DNA from: Parahoeflea olei
GTDB taxonomy: Bacteria > Pseudomonadota > Alphaproteobacteria > Rhizobiales > Rhizobiaceae
Reading direction: 5' to 3'
Length of the DNA: 43,167 bases
Assembly (NCBI RefSeq): GCF_001703635.1
Contig: NZ_LQZT01000034.1
Span: 1 to 43,167 of the forward strand
Shown: in pieces, positions 8,459 to 17,557 of the stretch
How the letters are laid out: every line of letters starts with the position of its first letter
Position numbering within the stretch: position 1 is the stretch's first letter
Position numbers and translations under genes: made by a program
The notes under the pieces: generated by a model
The model's database searches: none
Seen by the model: only the letters and a program-made list of their open reading frames with translations
Told to the model about the DNA's origin: nothing

Positions 8459-8779
8459 TCAGCCGGGATTTTGCGTTTCGGCCGCCACCGCTGCCTCCTT
8501 GAGAAAGTCGAGGGCGGGCACGGTGCGTTTCGGGTCCACTTCCCATGTTTCGGCCGTGACGATCCGTTCGGACACGAACGGGTCCGCGGCGATCCGCGCG
8601 TCGTGATCGGCCCGGCTTTCGGCGCGGGCGAGGATCGCGCCGCCAGCCGCCGGCTGAAGCGAGCCGACACAGAGGAACGCGCCCTCCTCGAAGCCCTGCG
8701 CAATCCAGGCATTGTGCGCCGCCATGAAGGCGGGGGCGGCGGCCCTGTTTTCGGCGAATTTCAGGAATGTGACGAACAT
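8459..8779 (-). CDS. YCII-related domain protein
   Basis: The 106-residue protein MFVTFLKFAENRA... has the size and dimeric alpha/beta-barrel pattern of YciI-like proteins: an opening strand, a helix with AAPAFMAAHNAWIAQGFEEG, the strand GAFLCVGSLQP, and the DPFVSERIVTAETWEVDPKR segment. In this family a His and an Asp in the fold are thought to be functional, and both AAHNAW and ADPF supply such residues. The gene begins 13 bp after the stop of the TetR gene at 8793, with AAGG before the ATG, so the two form an operon. The function is unknown; it may be an accessory to oxidative or xenobiotic metabolism. Confidence 0.82.
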   Translation of the reverse strand: MFVTFLKFAENRAAAPAFMAAHNAWIAQGFEEGAFLCVGSLQPAAGGAILARAESRADHDARIAADPFVSERIVTAETWEVDPKRTVPALDFLKEAAVAAETQNPG

Positions 8780-8792
8780 CGGCGTTGCCTTG

Positions 8793-9374
8793 TCAGGTGA
8801 GAGGAGCAGGATCCGGCACGGTCGACAGCCAGGCTTCGATCCCGGCGACCTCGCTGTGCAGGAAGGTTTCATCGCGGAACGCGGAGGCCATGACGGCCAC
8901 GCCCTGCGACCAGGACAGCACGTGCAGCGCCAGGGCTTCGGCGCGGTCGCCCGCACCAAGCGCGCGGAACTGCCCGGCAAGCCAGTCGCGAAACAGGCCG
9001 AGGATCTCCGCGGCGCGGCCCTGCGCGCCGTGATCGAGCTTGGCGAGTTCAGAACACAGGGTGCCGACCGGACAGCCGAAGGCCATGATCTTGGCGCGGT
9101 TGGCGATCAGCATGCGGATGAAGCTGAGGATCCGCGCGCGCGGACCGTCGCCTTCGGCCTCCCAGAGCGCGAGCATGCCGCGGGTCTGCTCGATGCGGCG
9201 CGCGATCACCGCATCGAGAATGTCATCCTTGGTCTTGAAGTGGTGGTAGAAATTGCCGCGCGAGATGCCCACGACGGCGGCGATGTCCGCAAAGGACGTG
9301 GCCTCGAACCCGCCTTCGTAGAACAGCGTATCGGCCTTTTCGACGATCATGGCGCGGGTGGAACGTTCTGGCAT
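8793..9374 (-). CDS. TetR-family transcriptional regulator
   Basis: The 193-residue protein has a clear TetR DNA-binding domain: MIVEKADTLFYEGGFEATSF, then ADIAAVVGISRGNFYHHFKTKDDI, at about residues 9-52. The C-terminal domain has the cysteine-containing segment AFGCPVGTLCSELAKLD, similar to the TetR_C group that includes YcdC/AcuR-type regulators; a redox or electrophile role is possible but not shown. The ATG at 9374 gives the usual N-terminus; a TTG at 9404 is in frame. The gene is followed by the YCII gene in an operon, and an operator-like dyad lies just upstream at 9409-9424. Confidence 0.88.
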   Translation of the reverse strand: MPERSTRAMIVEKADTLFYEGGFEATSFADIAAVVGISRGNFYHHFKTKDDILDAVIARRIEQTRGMLALWEAEGDGPRARILSFIRMLIANRAKIMAFGCPVGTLCSELAKLDHGAQGRAAEILGLFRDWLAGQFRALGAGDRAEALALHVLSWSQGVAVMASAFRDETFLHSEVAGIEAWLSTVPDPAPLT

Positions 9375-9408
9375 GGGGACTCGCTGTCTGGCTTGGCTGA
9401 GCAAGAAT

Positions 9409-9424
9409 TAGGACAATTGACCTA
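9409..9424. promoter_or_regulatory. Dyad upstream of TetR gene, candidate autoregulatory operator
   Basis: TAGGACAATTGACCTA is a 16-bp palindrome with a single mismatched pair. It is 34 bp upstream of the TetR start at 9374, where the promoter of the TetR-YCII operon should lie. TAGNNC...G-type half-sites are common among TetR operators. Confidence 0.55.
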
Positions 9425-9665
9425 GTCTCGTCAAGGGCTGTCTTCGCGCCTTTTGCCCGGAGCCACGCTGTCCACCCAAAGACGCGGCAGCCGGCCTCCG
9501 TGGCTTCCATTGAACAGCAGTGTCGCAGGGATGAGGAGATAGGTTCGGCGGGCTTTCAACCTGCCATCGCGAACCGGAACGTCCCGGCCCGATGCGTGGG
9601 CGTTCGCCGCCTGCCCGCTTGCGCTGTGGGCACGGCGGCGCCGCACCGGAGCGGCGTCGGTCGCG

Positions 9666-10064
9666 TTATTTCAACGCGCGTCGTGCGGCATAGGCGGCGC
9701 GCGCGGTTTCGATGCGGTCGGTGTTCTGGATCACCCACTCCGCAAAGGCGTCGACCGGGCGCACGAAGTCGTGGCCGAGATCGGTCAGCTCGTATTCGAC
9801 CATGGGCGGCATGTCCTGGGTGACCGTGCGCAGCACCAGGCCGTTCTCCTCGAGGCCGCGCAGCGTCGAGGCCAGCATCTTCTGGCTCACGCCGCCCACT
9901 TCGCGCCGAAGCGCGTTGAACCTGAGCGGGCCGTTTGCCAGCGTTCGGACCACCAGCAGCGTCCACTTGTCGCTGATCCGCTCCAGCATCCGGCTGATAT
10001 GCGCGCAGGCCGCGGTTTCGTGCGGGTGACCTGGTTGCTCGAACGTGCCTTCTTGTGCGTCCAT
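9666..10064 (-). CDS. HxlR-family winged-helix regulator
   Basis: The 132-residue protein has the HxlR/MarR-like winged helix from about residue 22: SRMLERISDKWTLLVVRTLA, GPLRFNALRREVGGVSQKML and GLVLRTVTQDMPPMVEYELT. C18 (AACAHI) is at the position of the conserved N-terminal cysteine that some HxlR proteins use to sense electrophiles such as aldehydes or quinones. GGAGG precedes the ATG at 10064. It is divergent from an FMN-dependent oxidoreductase, which is the usual partner gene for such regulators and its likely target. Confidence 0.92.
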   Translation of the reverse strand: MDAQEGTFEQPGHPHETAACAHISRMLERISDKWTLLVVRTLANGPLRFNALRREVGGVSQKMLASTLRGLEENGLVLRTVTQDMPPMVEYELTDLGHDFVRPVDAFAEWVIQNTDRIETARAAYAARRALK

Positions 10065-10081
10065 TGCGTCCTCCCCTATAT

Positions 10082-10098
10082 GGTTCCCTATCGAAACC
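10082..10098. promoter_or_regulatory. Inverted repeat GGTTCC-N5-GAAACC, candidate HxlR operator
   Basis: GGTTCC at 10082-10087 and GAAACC at 10093-10098 form a near-perfect dyad in the 52-bp gap between the divergent HxlR and oxidoreductase genes. A third half-site GAAACC lies at 10111-10116, directly before the oxidoreductase start codon. Confidence 0.55.
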
Positions 10099-10116
10099 AG
10101 AATACGAGATGAAACC

Positions 10117-10710
10117 ATGTCGAACAAGCCACGCATCGCCGTCATCATCGGCTCCACACGCCCCACCCGTTTTGCCGACAAGCCGGCCCAGTGGATGCTT
10201 GCCCAGGCCCAGGCCCGCGGCGACATTGAGGTCGAACTGATCGACCTGCGCGATCATCCGCTTCCGTTCTTCGACGAGGCCGCCTCCAACATGTGGATGC
10301 CGAGCGAAAACCCCGAGGCCGTTCGCTGGCAGGAAACCATTGCCCGGTTCGACGGCTTCATCTTCGTGGTCGCCGAATACAATCACTCGATCACCGGCGT
10401 CCTGAAAAACGCGCTCGACCAGGCCTACAAGGAGTGGAACCGGAAGCCGTTCACGGCGATCGGCTATGGCGGCACTGGCGCTGCGCGTGCGGTCGAGCAC
10501 CTGCGCATGATCGGCATCGAACTGCAGATGGTTTCCACCCATGCCGCCGTCCATATCGGCGGCGGCGATTTCATGACCGTGCATCCGATGGGCAGCAATC
10601 AGCCGATGGAGAGCATCGAAGCGCATCTCAAGGCATCGGCCGGCACCGCGCTCGACGAACTGGTCTGGTGGGCAAAGGCGACCATGGCCGCCAAGGCCGT
10701 CGAAGCCTGA
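10117..10710 (+). CDS. NADPH-dependent FMN reductase family oxidoreductase
   Basis: The 197-residue protein has the flavodoxin-like fold of the FMN_red family (azoreductase, chromate reductase and quinone reductase relatives). The FMN phosphate-binding loop is GSTRPTRFADKPAQW near residue 11. The second flavin loop is VVAEYNHSITGVLKNALD at about residues 85-102. The segment IGYGGTGAARAVEHLR is also typical. It would use NAD(P)H to reduce quinones, azo compounds or metals in the cytoplasm. The HxlR regulator divergent from it suggests induction by reactive electrophiles. Confidence 0.88.
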   Translation: MSNKPRIAVIIGSTRPTRFADKPAQWMLAQAQARGDIEVELIDLRDHPLPFFDEAASNMWMPSENPEAVRWQETIARFDGFIFVVAEYNHSITGVLKNALDQAYKEWNRKPFTAIGYGGTGAARAVEHLRMIGIELQMVSTHAAVHIGGGDFMTVHPMGSNQPMESIEAHLKASAGTALDELVWWAKATMAAKAVEA

Positions 10711-10796
10711 CCGACGATCGATGGCGGCCGGTCGGCTTCGCTCCGGCCAGGACGCATGCCCCGGATCGATGTCGTCGGGGCCATCATCATCATGCG

Positions 10797-10833
10797 AAAA
10801 GGGCAGAGCGGATCTGATCCGCCCTGCCCTTTT
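10797..10833. terminator. Bidirectional rho-independent terminator
   Basis: AAAAGGGCAG and GCGGATC are mirrored by GATCCGC and CTGCCCTTTT, giving an 18-bp stem with one mismatch (A at 10807 opposite C at 10823). The A-run on one side and T-run on the other make it work in both directions. It separates the rightward oxidoreductase from the leftward hutU, which converge on it. Confidence 0.9.
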
Positions 10834-10878
10834 TCCTGTCTGGTTACCACCCGCCGCGAGCGGCCTGTGGCTCCGCGC

Positions 10879-12561
10879 TCAGGCGCCGAGGATACCCGGC
10901 AGCTTCAGGCCCTGCTCGCGGGCGCAATCAAGCGCGATCTCGTAGCCTGCGTCCGCATGGCGCATGACGCCGGTGGCCGGGTCGTTCCAGAGCACGCGCG
11001 CCAGCCGCTCGTCGGCCTCCGCGCTGCCGTCGCAGCAGATCACCATGCCGGAATGCTGGGAAAAGCCCATGCCGACGCCGCCGCCATGGTGCAGCGACAC
11101 CCAGGTGGCCCCGCTCGCGGTGTTCAAGAGCGCGTTCAGCAGCGGCCAGTCGGACACGGCGTCGGAGCCGTCCTTCATCGCCTCGGTCTCACGGTTGGGC
11201 GAAGCGACGGAGCCGGAATCGAGGTGGTCGCGACCGATCACGATCGGGGCGGACAGTTCGCCGGTGCGGACCATCTCGTTGAAGGCGAGGCCGAGCTTGT
11301 GGCGGATGCCGAGGCCCACCCAGCAGATGCGCGCGGGCAGCCCCTGGAACGAAATGCGCTCGCGCGCCATGTCGAGCCAGTTGTGCAAATGCGGGTCATC
11401 GACCAGTTCCTTGACCTTGGCGTCGGTCTTGTAGATGTCCTCGGGATCGCCCGAGAGCGCGCACCAGCGGAACGGGCCGATGCCGCGGCAGAACAGCGGA
11501 CGGATATAGGCCGGCACGAAGCCCGGGAAGGCAAAGGCGTTTTCGAGCCCCTCCTCGAGCGCCATCTGGCGGATATTGTTGCCGTAATCGAGGGTGGGAA
11601 CGCCGGCGTTCCAGAAATCCACCATCGCCGCCACATGCGCCTTCATCGAAGCACGCGCGGCCTTGCCGACGGCGGCGGGATCGGACTCCTGCTTCTCGCG
11701 CCACTCGGCGACGGTCCAGCCCTGCGGCAGGTAGCCGTGGATCGGGTCATGCGCCGAGGTCTGGTCGGTGACGATGTCGGGCCGCATGCCGCCCGATTTC
11801 ATGCGCTCGACCAGTTCGGGGAAGATGTCGGTGGCATTGCCGATCAGGCCCACGGATTTGGCCTCGCCGGCCTTGGTCCAGGTGTCGATCATCTGAAGCG
11901 CTTCGTCGAGCGTGTGGGCTTTCGCGTCGAGATAGCGCGTGCGCAGGCGGAAATCGGCGCGGGTCTCGTCGCATTCGACGGCAAGGCAGCAGGCGCCGGC
12001 CATCACCGCGGCGAGCGGCTGGGCGCCGCCCATGCCGCCGAGGCCCGCGGTCAGGATCCACTTGCCGGTGAGATCGCCGCCATAATGCTGCCGCCCGGCC
12101 TCGGCGAAGGTCTCGTAGGTGCCCTGGACGATGCCCTGCGTGCCGATATAGATCCAGGAGCCGGCCGTCATCTGGCCGTACATGGCGAGCCCCTTCTTGT
12201 CGAGCTCGTTGAAATGCTCCCAGGTGGCCCAGTGCGGCACCAGGTTCGAGTTGGCGATCAGCACCCGCGGCGCGTCGCGGTGGGTGCGGAACACGCCGAC
12301 CGGCTTACCGGACTGCACGAGCAGCGTCTCGTTGTCCTCGAGTTCCTTGAGCGAGGCGACGATGCGGTCGAAATCCTCCCAGGAGCGCGCGGCCCGGCCG
12401 ATGCCGCCATAGACCACGAGTTCGTGCGGGTTTTCGGCCACATCGGGGTGCAGGTTGTTCATCAGCATGCGCATCGGCGCTTCCGTGAGCCAGCTTTTCG
12501 CCGTGATCTCGGTGCCGGTTGCGGGATAGATGTCGCGGATATTGTGACGGGTGTTCACCAT
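10879..12561 (-). CDS. hutU: Urocanate hydratase
   Basis: The 560-residue cytoplasmic enzyme converts urocanate to 4-imidazolone-5-propionate (EC 4.2.1.49) using tightly bound NAD+ as an electrophile. The family signature [12 protein letters not shown] is complete, with C413 at the position of the active-site cysteine (Cys410 in the Pseudomonas enzyme). NAD-binding glycines are seen in [19 protein letters not shown]. The length is normal for the family. AAGAGGA precedes the ATG. It is the last gene of the leftward hutI-hutH-hutG-hutU unit, 17 bp after hutG. Confidence 0.98.
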   Translation of the reverse strand: MVNTRHNIRDIYPATGTEITAKSWLTEAPMRMLMNNLHPDVAENPHELVVYGGIGRAARSWEDFDRIVASLKELEDNETLLVQSGKPVGVFRTHRDAPRVLIANSNLVPHWATWEHFNELDKKGLAMYGQMTAGSWIYIGTQGIVQGTYETFAEAGRQHYGGDLTGKWILTAGLGGMGGAQPLAAVMAGACCLAVECDETRADFRLRTRYLDAKAHTLDEALQMIDTWTKAGEAKSVGLIGNATDIFPELVERMKSGGMRPDIVTDQTSAHDPIHGYLPQGWTVAEWREKQESDPAAVGKAARASMKAHVAAMVDFWNAGVPTLDYGNNIRQMALEEGLENAFAFPGFVPAYIRPLFCRGIGPFRWCALSGDPEDIYKTDAKVKELVDDPHLHNWLDMARERISFQGLPARICWVGLGIRHKLGLAFNEMVRTGELSAPIVIGRDHLDSGSVASPNRETEAMKDGSDAVSDWPLLNALLNTASGATWVSLHHGGGVGMGFSQHSGMVICCDGSAEADERLARVLWNDPATGVMRHADAGYEIALDCAREQGLKLPGILGA

Positions 12562-12578
12562 GATGCCTGGTCCTCTTG

Positions 12579-13385
12579 TCAGCGGGCGAGCGCGCCGGAC
12601 AGCGCCCGCTCGTTCAGGGTCGTCAGAATGGTCTTGAGATGGACGCGCAGCTTGCCGGCCCGCTCCGGGTCATAGGCAAAGGGCGGCTCTTCGGCAGCCA
12701 GGTGCGAGGCCTGCGCCAGTTCCATCTGGATCGCGTGCACGCCGTCGGCCGGTCGTCCGTAATACCGCGTGGTCCAGCCGCCCTTGAAGCGGCCGTTGAG
12801 CACCGACGTATAGCCCCCGGCGTCGGCGCAGATGTCCGCGACTGCCTTCTCGATTTCCGGGGCACAGGTGGTGGAGTTGTTGGTGCCGATGTTGAAATCC
12901 GGCAACCGGCCCTCGAACAGGAACGGGATCTCCGAGCGGATCGAATGGCAGTCATAAAGCACGGCGACGCCATGGATCGCCTTCACCCGATCGATTTCGG
13001 CGGCAAGCGCACGGTGATAGACGGCATGGAACGCATCGTGCCTGCGCTTTATCTCCACCGCATCGGGCTCGCGGCCCGCCTGATAGATCGGCACATTGTC
13101 GAAGGTGATGGTCGGGCACAGCCCGGTGGTGTTCTGGCCGGGATAGAGGCTTTCGCCGGAGGGGTCGCGATTGGCATCGATCACATAGCGATGGAACAGC
13201 GCCCGCACCGTCGTCACGCCGGGCAGCAGATCGGCATAGAGCTCGTGGATGTGCCAGTCGGTGTCGCGCAGCAGTGCCCCCTCGGCATTGAGCGCCGCGG
13301 CGGTGTCGGCATTGAGGTCCGTGCCGGTATGCGGGAAGGCGAGGATCACCGGCCCCTCGCCGCGATTGATCGTGACCGGGTTCAT
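12579..13385 (-). CDS. hutG: N-formylglutamate deformylase
   Basis: The 268-residue enzyme hydrolyses N-formyl-L-glutamate to glutamate and formate (EC 3.5.1.68), the last step of the five-step histidine pathway. It belongs to the N-formylglutamate amidohydrolase family: the opening [12 protein letters not shown] carries the conserved PH(S/T)G motif, and [27 protein letters not shown] carries the metal and substrate residues. It is not the arginase-like formiminoglutamase also called HutG in other bacteria. Its start overlaps the hutH stop by 4 bp (ATGA), indicating translational coupling. Its presence with hutF confirms the deiminase/deformylase route. Confidence 0.96.
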   Translation of the reverse strand: MNPVTINRGEGPVILAFPHTGTDLNADTAAALNAEGALLRDTDWHIHELYADLLPGVTTVRALFHRYVIDANRDPSGESLYPGQNTTGLCPTITFDNVPIYQAGREPDAVEIKRRHDAFHAVYHRALAAEIDRVKAIHGVAVLYDCHSIRSEIPFLFEGRLPDFNIGTNNSTTCAPEIEKAVADICADAGGYTSVLNGRFKGGWTTRYYGRPADGVHAIQMELAQASHLAAEEPPFAYDPERAGKLRVHLKTILTTLNERALSGALAR

Positions 13386-14926
13386 GCAGCGCCTCCCACG
13401 ACAAAGTCCTCGATGCCCGCGGCGGCAATCAGCGCGCCGGTGCGAACCATGTCGGAGGCGGCGTCGATGTCGGGCGCCATGTAGCGGTCATCACCGAGCG
13501 CCGGTACGGCCGCGCGCAACCGGCCGATCACCGCCTGCAGGGTCTGCGAGGTCTTGAGCGGCGCGCGGAACTCGATGCCCTGGGCGGCGCACAGAAGCTC
13601 GACGCCCAGAATTACCGACAGGTTGCGGTTCATGCGGATCAGCCGGCGCGCGCCATGGGCGGCCATCGACACATGGTCCTCCTGGTTGGCGGAGGTCGGC
13701 GTGGAATCCGTGGTGCAGGGATTGGCGAGATGCTTGTTCTCGCTCATCAGCGCGGCGGTGGTGACTTCCGCGATCATGAACCCGGAATTGAGCCCAGGCT
13801 TCGGCGTGAGGAACGGCGGCAGGTCGAAGGAGAGCGAGGGATCGACCATCAGCGCCACGCGGCGCTGGGCGATCGCGCCGATTTCGGCGACCGCGAGCGC
13901 GATCTGGTCGGCGGCAAAGCCCACCGGCTCGGCGTGGAAATTGCCGCCCGAAACGATCCGGTCGGCCTCCATAAGCACCAGCGGGTTGTCAGTCACCGCA
14001 TTGGCCTCGATTTCGAGCGTGCGCCCGGCATAGCGCAGCAGATCGACGGCGGCGCCCACCACCTGCGGCTGGCAGCGGATGCAGTAGGGATCCTGCACGC
14101 GACTGTCGCCTTCGCGATGGCTCTCGCGGATCTCGGAGCCCTCCATCAGGCCGCGCATGGCACCCGCCACCTCGATCTGGCCGGGATGGCCGCGCAGCGC
14201 ATGGATTTCGGGCAGAAGCGGCGCGGTCGAGCCCATGATCGCGTCGGTCGACAGCACGGCGGTGACGATCGAGTTGGCGGCGTTGCGCCAGGCGTCGAAC
14301 AGGCCGACAAGGGCGAGCGCGGTCGAGAACTGGGTGCCGTTGATCAGCGCCAGGCCCTCCTTGGCACCGAGCACGATCGGCGCGAGCCCCGCCCGGGACA
14401 GCGCATCGGCCGAGGGCACCACAGTGCCGTCGACTTCGATTTCGCCTTCGCCGAGCATGGCCGCCGTCATGTGCGCGAGCGGCGCGAGGTCACCCGACGC
14501 ACCGACCGAACCCTGCGAGGGCACCACCGGCGTGAGCCCCTTTTCGAGCATCGCCTCGATCAGCGCGATCACCTCCCAGCGAACGCCGGAAGCGCCACGG
14601 CCGAGGGACAGCAGCTTGAGCACCATCATCAGCCGCGTGGTGGCGCTGTCGAGCGGCTCGCCAACACCGCAGCAATGCGACAGGATCAGGTTGCGCTGCA
14701 GCGTGGCCGTGTCCTCGGCGGCGATGCGTACGGAAGCGAGCTTGCCGAAGCCGGTGTTGACGCCATAGACGGCCTCGTTGCCGGCCGCGGCTGCGCGCAC
14801 CTTGGCCGCAGCCGCCTCCACGCCGGGACGCGCCGACGGGGCTAGCGAGACGGCCAGGCCTTCGCGCCAGATCCTTTCGAGGTCAGACAGCGTGGCATGG
14901 CCAGGGGCAAGAACGAGCACGCTCAT
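13382..14926 (-). CDS. hutH: Histidine ammonia-lyase
   Basis: The 514-residue enzyme removes ammonia from L-histidine to give urocanate (EC 4.3.1.3), the first step of the pathway. The electrophilic MIO cofactor forms from the A143-S144-G145 tripeptide inside [15 protein letters not shown], at the same position as in Pseudomonas [14 protein letters not shown] supplies the active-site tyrosine loop, and the NPLVL and EDHVSM segments are also typical. The start MSVLVLAPG at 14926 overlaps the hutI stop as ATGA; the longer open frame upstream only reads through hutI. Confidence 0.98.
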   Translation of the reverse strand: MSVLVLAPGHATLSDLERIWREGLAVSLAPSARPGVEAAAAKVRAAAAGNEAVYGVNTGFGKLASVRIAAEDTATLQRNLILSHCCGVGEPLDSATTRLMMVLKLLSLGRGASGVRWEVIALIEAMLEKGLTPVVPSQGSVGASGDLAPLAHMTAAMLGEGEIEVDGTVVPSADALSRAGLAPIVLGAKEGLALINGTQFSTALALVGLFDAWRNAANSIVTAVLSTDAIMGSTAPLLPEIHALRGHPGQIEVAGAMRGLMEGSEIRESHREGDSRVQDPYCIRCQPQVVGAAVDLLRYAGRTLEIEANAVTDNPLVLMEADRIVSGGNFHAEPVGFAADQIALAVAEIGAIAQRRVALMVDPSLSFDLPPFLTPKPGLNSGFMIAEVTTAALMSENKHLANPCTTDSTPTSANQEDHVSMAAHGARRLIRMNRNLSVILGVELLCAAQGIEFRAPLKTSQTLQAVIGRLRAAVPALGDDRYMAPDIDAASDMVRTGALIAAAGIEDFVVGGAA

Positions 14927-16116
14927 GCGGCATCTCCAAAATAGCGTTTGTAAAGCGGGTTGAAGCCGATGCGGTAGGCAAGTTCCGCGGGATGCCCGAC
15001 ATCCCAGACGGCGAGATCGGCGCGAAGCCCCGGCGCGATTTGCCCGGCATCGGCAAGCCCGAGCGCGCGGGCGGCATTGACCGTCACGCCGGCCAGCGCC
15101 TCTTCGGGCGTGAGCCGGAAACAGGTGCAGGCCATGTTCATGGCGAGCAGAAGTGAGGTCAGCGGCGAGGTCCCGGGATTGGCGTCGGTGGCGACGGCCA
15201 TCGCCACTTTGTGCGCGCGGAAGGCCGCCACCGGTGGAACCTTGGTTTCGCGCAAGGTGTAGAACGCGCCCGGCAGCAGCACCGCGACGCTTCCGGCTTG
15301 CGCGAGTGCGGCCGCATCGGCCTCGTCGGCATATTCCACGTGATCGGCGGACAGGGCTCCGAAAGCGGCCGCCAGCTGCGTGCCGCCGAGATGCGAAAGC
15401 TGTTCGGCGTGCAGCTTGACCGGGATGCCGAGCGCGCGCGCCTTGTCGAACACCCGCTCGATCTGGGCCGGCGAAAAGGCGATGCCTTCGCAAAACCCGT
15501 CGACCGCATCGGCAAGCCCCGCCGCATGGGCGGCTTCGAGCGCCGGCAGGCAGATCTCGTCGAGATAGGCTTCGGGGCGACCGGCATAGTCGGCCGGCAC
15601 AGCATGGGCGCCCAAAAACGTGGTCTTCACCCGCACCGGCCGCACCGTTCCGATGGCGCGCGCGGTCCGGAGCATCGCCAGTTCGGTCTCGATGTCGAGG
15701 CCGTAGCCGGACTTGATTTCAAGCGTCGTCACGCCCTCGTCGAGCAGCGCATCGACGCGCGGAAGCGCGGTCGCGAGCAAACCCGCTTCGCCCGCCTCCC
15801 GGGTGGCGCGCACGGTCGAGACGATGCCGCCCCCTGCCCGGGCCACTTCCTCGTAGCTCGCGCCGTTCAGGCGCATCTCGAATTCGGCGGCGCGGTTGCC
15901 GCCATGGACGATGTGGGTGTGGCAATCGATCAGGCCGGGCGTGAGCAACCGTCCCTCGAGATCGATCACCTCCTCGTCGGCGTGTACCGCGGGCAAGGCG
16001 CTGCCCGCGCCGACCCACGTGACAAGACCGTTCTCGATGCGGACGGCGCCTTCGGGAACAAGACCGTAGGGTTGGCCCGCAGTCATCGTGGCTATGGTCG
16101 CGTTGGTCAGAATCAC
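14923..16116 (-). CDS. hutI: Imidazolonepropionase
   Basis: The 397-residue metal-dependent amidohydrolase opens the ring of 4-imidazolone-5-propionate to N-formimino-L-glutamate (EC 3.5.2.7). The TIM-barrel metal site begins with [33 protein letters not shown] and [10 protein letters not shown] carry later ligands, all typical of HutI. The start codon is GTG at 16116, preceded by AGGTG. It is the first gene of the leftward hut unit, divergent from hutF. Confidence 0.97.
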   Translation of the reverse strand: MILTNATIATMTAGQPYGLVPEGAVRIENGLVTWVGAGSALPAVHADEEVIDLEGRLLTPGLIDCHTHIVHGGNRAAEFEMRLNGASYEEVARAGGGIVSTVRATREAGEAGLLATALPRVDALLDEGVTTLEIKSGYGLDIETELAMLRTARAIGTVRPVRVKTTFLGAHAVPADYAGRPEAYLDEICLPALEAAHAAGLADAVDGFCEGIAFSPAQIERVFDKARALGIPVKLHAEQLSHLGGTQLAAAFGALSADHVEYADEADAAALAQAGSVAVLLPGAFYTLRETKVPPVAAFRAHKVAMAVATDANPGTSPLTSLLLAMNMACTCFRLTPEEALAGVTVNAARALGLADAGQIAPGLRADLAVWDVGHPAELAYRIGFNPLYKRYFGDAA

Positions 16117-16147
16117 CGGATCGACACCTGTTGTTATGTTTGCCTTT

Positions 16148-16181
16148 TTGATTTATATGTCTGCACATTATAGTCTGTCAA
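16148..16181. promoter_or_regulatory. Overlapping divergent promoters of hutI and hutF
   Basis: Leftward, toward hutI: TTGACA (complement of 16176-16181) and TATAAA (complement of 16152-16157) with an 18-bp spacer, giving a leader of about 30 nt. Rightward, toward hutF: TATAGT at 16169-16174 is a good -10 with a weaker T-rich -35 near 16146. The two promoters overlap face to face, so one bound repressor could shut both. Confidence 0.55.
16157..16168. promoter_or_regulatory. Candidate HutC operator
   Basis: ATGT-CTGC-ACAT is a dyad with the GT...AC pattern bound by GntR/HutC-type repressors, for which TTGTATATACAA-like sites are known. It lies between the -35 and -10 elements of the hutI promoter and next to the hutF -10. 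Confidence 0.5.
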
Positions 16182-16192
16182 GGAACCGGAAC

Positions 16193-17557
16193 ATGTTTGT
16201 GATTTGGGCGAAATCGGCATTGCTTCAGGACGGCTGGGCTGAAAATGTCCGCATCGCAGTCGGCGCCGATGGCCGTATCGCCGAGGTCAGCCAGGGCGCT
16301 GCCGCCGAGGGCCATCGCAGCGACATCCTGTTGCCTGCCCCGGTCAACATCCACAGCCACGCCTTTCAGCGCGCCATGGCCGGGATGACAGAGCGGCGCG
16401 GGCCCGACCCGCGCGACACGTTCTGGACCTGGCGACAGCTGATGTTCCGGTTTCTCGACCGTCTGACGCCGGACGACGTGGAAGCCATTGCCGCCTTCGT
16501 GCAGATGGAGATGCTCGAGGCGGGCTATGCCACCAATGCGGAATTTCACTATCTCCATCACCAGCCGGGCGGCGTTCCCTATGACGACCTCGCCGAAATG
16601 TCCGGCCGGATCGCCGCCGCCGCCGCCCACACCGGCATCGGCCTGACCCTGCTTCCGGTCCATTACCAGTATGGCGGCTGCGACCATCGCCCGCTCGGCC
16701 CGGGCCAGATCCGGTTCGGCAATGATTTCGACCGCTTCGCGCGACTTCACGAAGCGGCCCGTCAGCATCTGGCGCTGCTTCCCGCCGACACGGGACTCGG
16801 CGTTGCTCCGCACAGCCTGCGCGCCGTCGATCCCGCCGATCTCGCCCGCGCGCGATCGCTCGTCCCCGGCGGCCCGTTCCACATGCACCTGGCCGAGCAG
16901 ACCGCCGAAGTCGAAGAGGTCGAGGCTGCCTATGGCCGGCGTCCGGTGCAATGGGTGCTCGACCAGATCGCGCCCGATGCGAGCTGCTGCTTCATTCACT
17001 GCACCCAGATGCAGCCGCACGAAACCGAAGCGCTCGCCCCCTCGGGCGCCGTGGCAGGGCTCTGCCCGATCACCGAATCGAGCCTCGGCGACGGCATATT
17101 CGACGGCGTGCGCTGGATGGAGTCAGGCGGCGCGATCGCGATCGGCTCGGACTCCAATATCCGCATTTCGCTGAGCGAGGAGTTGAGAACCCTGGATTAT
17201 TCCCAACGGCTGCGCGATGGCTCCCGCGCGGCGCTGGCCACACCCGACAAATCGACCGGGCGACGCCTGTTCGATGCCGCCTGCGCAGGCGGCGCCCAGG
17301 CTGCGGGACGAAATTGCGGTGCCATCGAAGTGGGCAGATACGCCGACCTGCTCGCGCTCGACGGCGCGGCGATCGATCTGGAAGACCGGAAGGGCGACGA
17401 TATTCTCGATAGTTACATCTTCGCGGGTGACGACCGGATGGTCGCCGACGTATGGTCGGCCGGCCGCCACCTCGTCCGGGGCGGACGACATATCAAGGCC
17501 GACGCCATCGCGCGGCGGTACCGGGAGACCATGCGTTCGCTCAGGAACCAGTTATGA
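16193..17557 (+). CDS. hutF: Formimidoylglutamate deiminase
   Basis: The 454-residue amidohydrolase-superfamily enzyme converts N-formimino-L-glutamate to N-formyl-L-glutamate and ammonia (EC 3.5.3.13), feeding HutG. The metal site starts with VNIHSHAFQRAMAG, and FHMHLAEQTAEVEEVEAAYGRRPVQW carries the next histidine with the HutF-typical AEQ segment. FIHCTQM and IGSDSNIRISLSEELR complete the metal and substrate residues. The start at 16193 follows AAGGA; the frame extends upstream to 16088 only through the promoter region. The stop overlaps the hutC start (ATGA), so the two are coexpressed. Confidence 0.96.
   Translation: MFVIWAKSALLQDGWAENVRIAVGADGRIAEVSQGAAAEGHRSDILLPAPVNIHSHAFQRAMAGMTERRGPDPRDTFWTWRQLMFRFLDRLTPDDVEAIAAFVQMEMLEAGYATNAEFHYLHHQPGGVPYDDLAEMSGRIAAAAAHTGIGLTLLPVHYQYGGCDHRPLGPGQIRFGNDFDRFARLHEAARQHLALLPADTGLGVAPHSLRAVDPADLARARSLVPGGPFHMHLAEQTAEVEEVEAAYGRRPVQWVLDQIAPDASCCFIHCTQMQPHETEALAPSGAVAGLCPITESSLGDGIFDGVRWMESGGAIAIGSDSNIRISLSEELRTLDYSQRLRDGSRAALATPDKSTGRRLFDAACAGGAQAAGRNCGAIEVGRYADLLALDGAAIDLEDRKGDDILDSYIFAGDDRMVADVWSAGRHLVRGGRHIKADAIARRYRETMRSLRNQL

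Noticed and set aside
10756..12675. Rightward 639-codon open frame opposite hutU
   Set aside because: It is an antisense shadow of a confidently identified enzyme and begins inside the bidirectional terminator.
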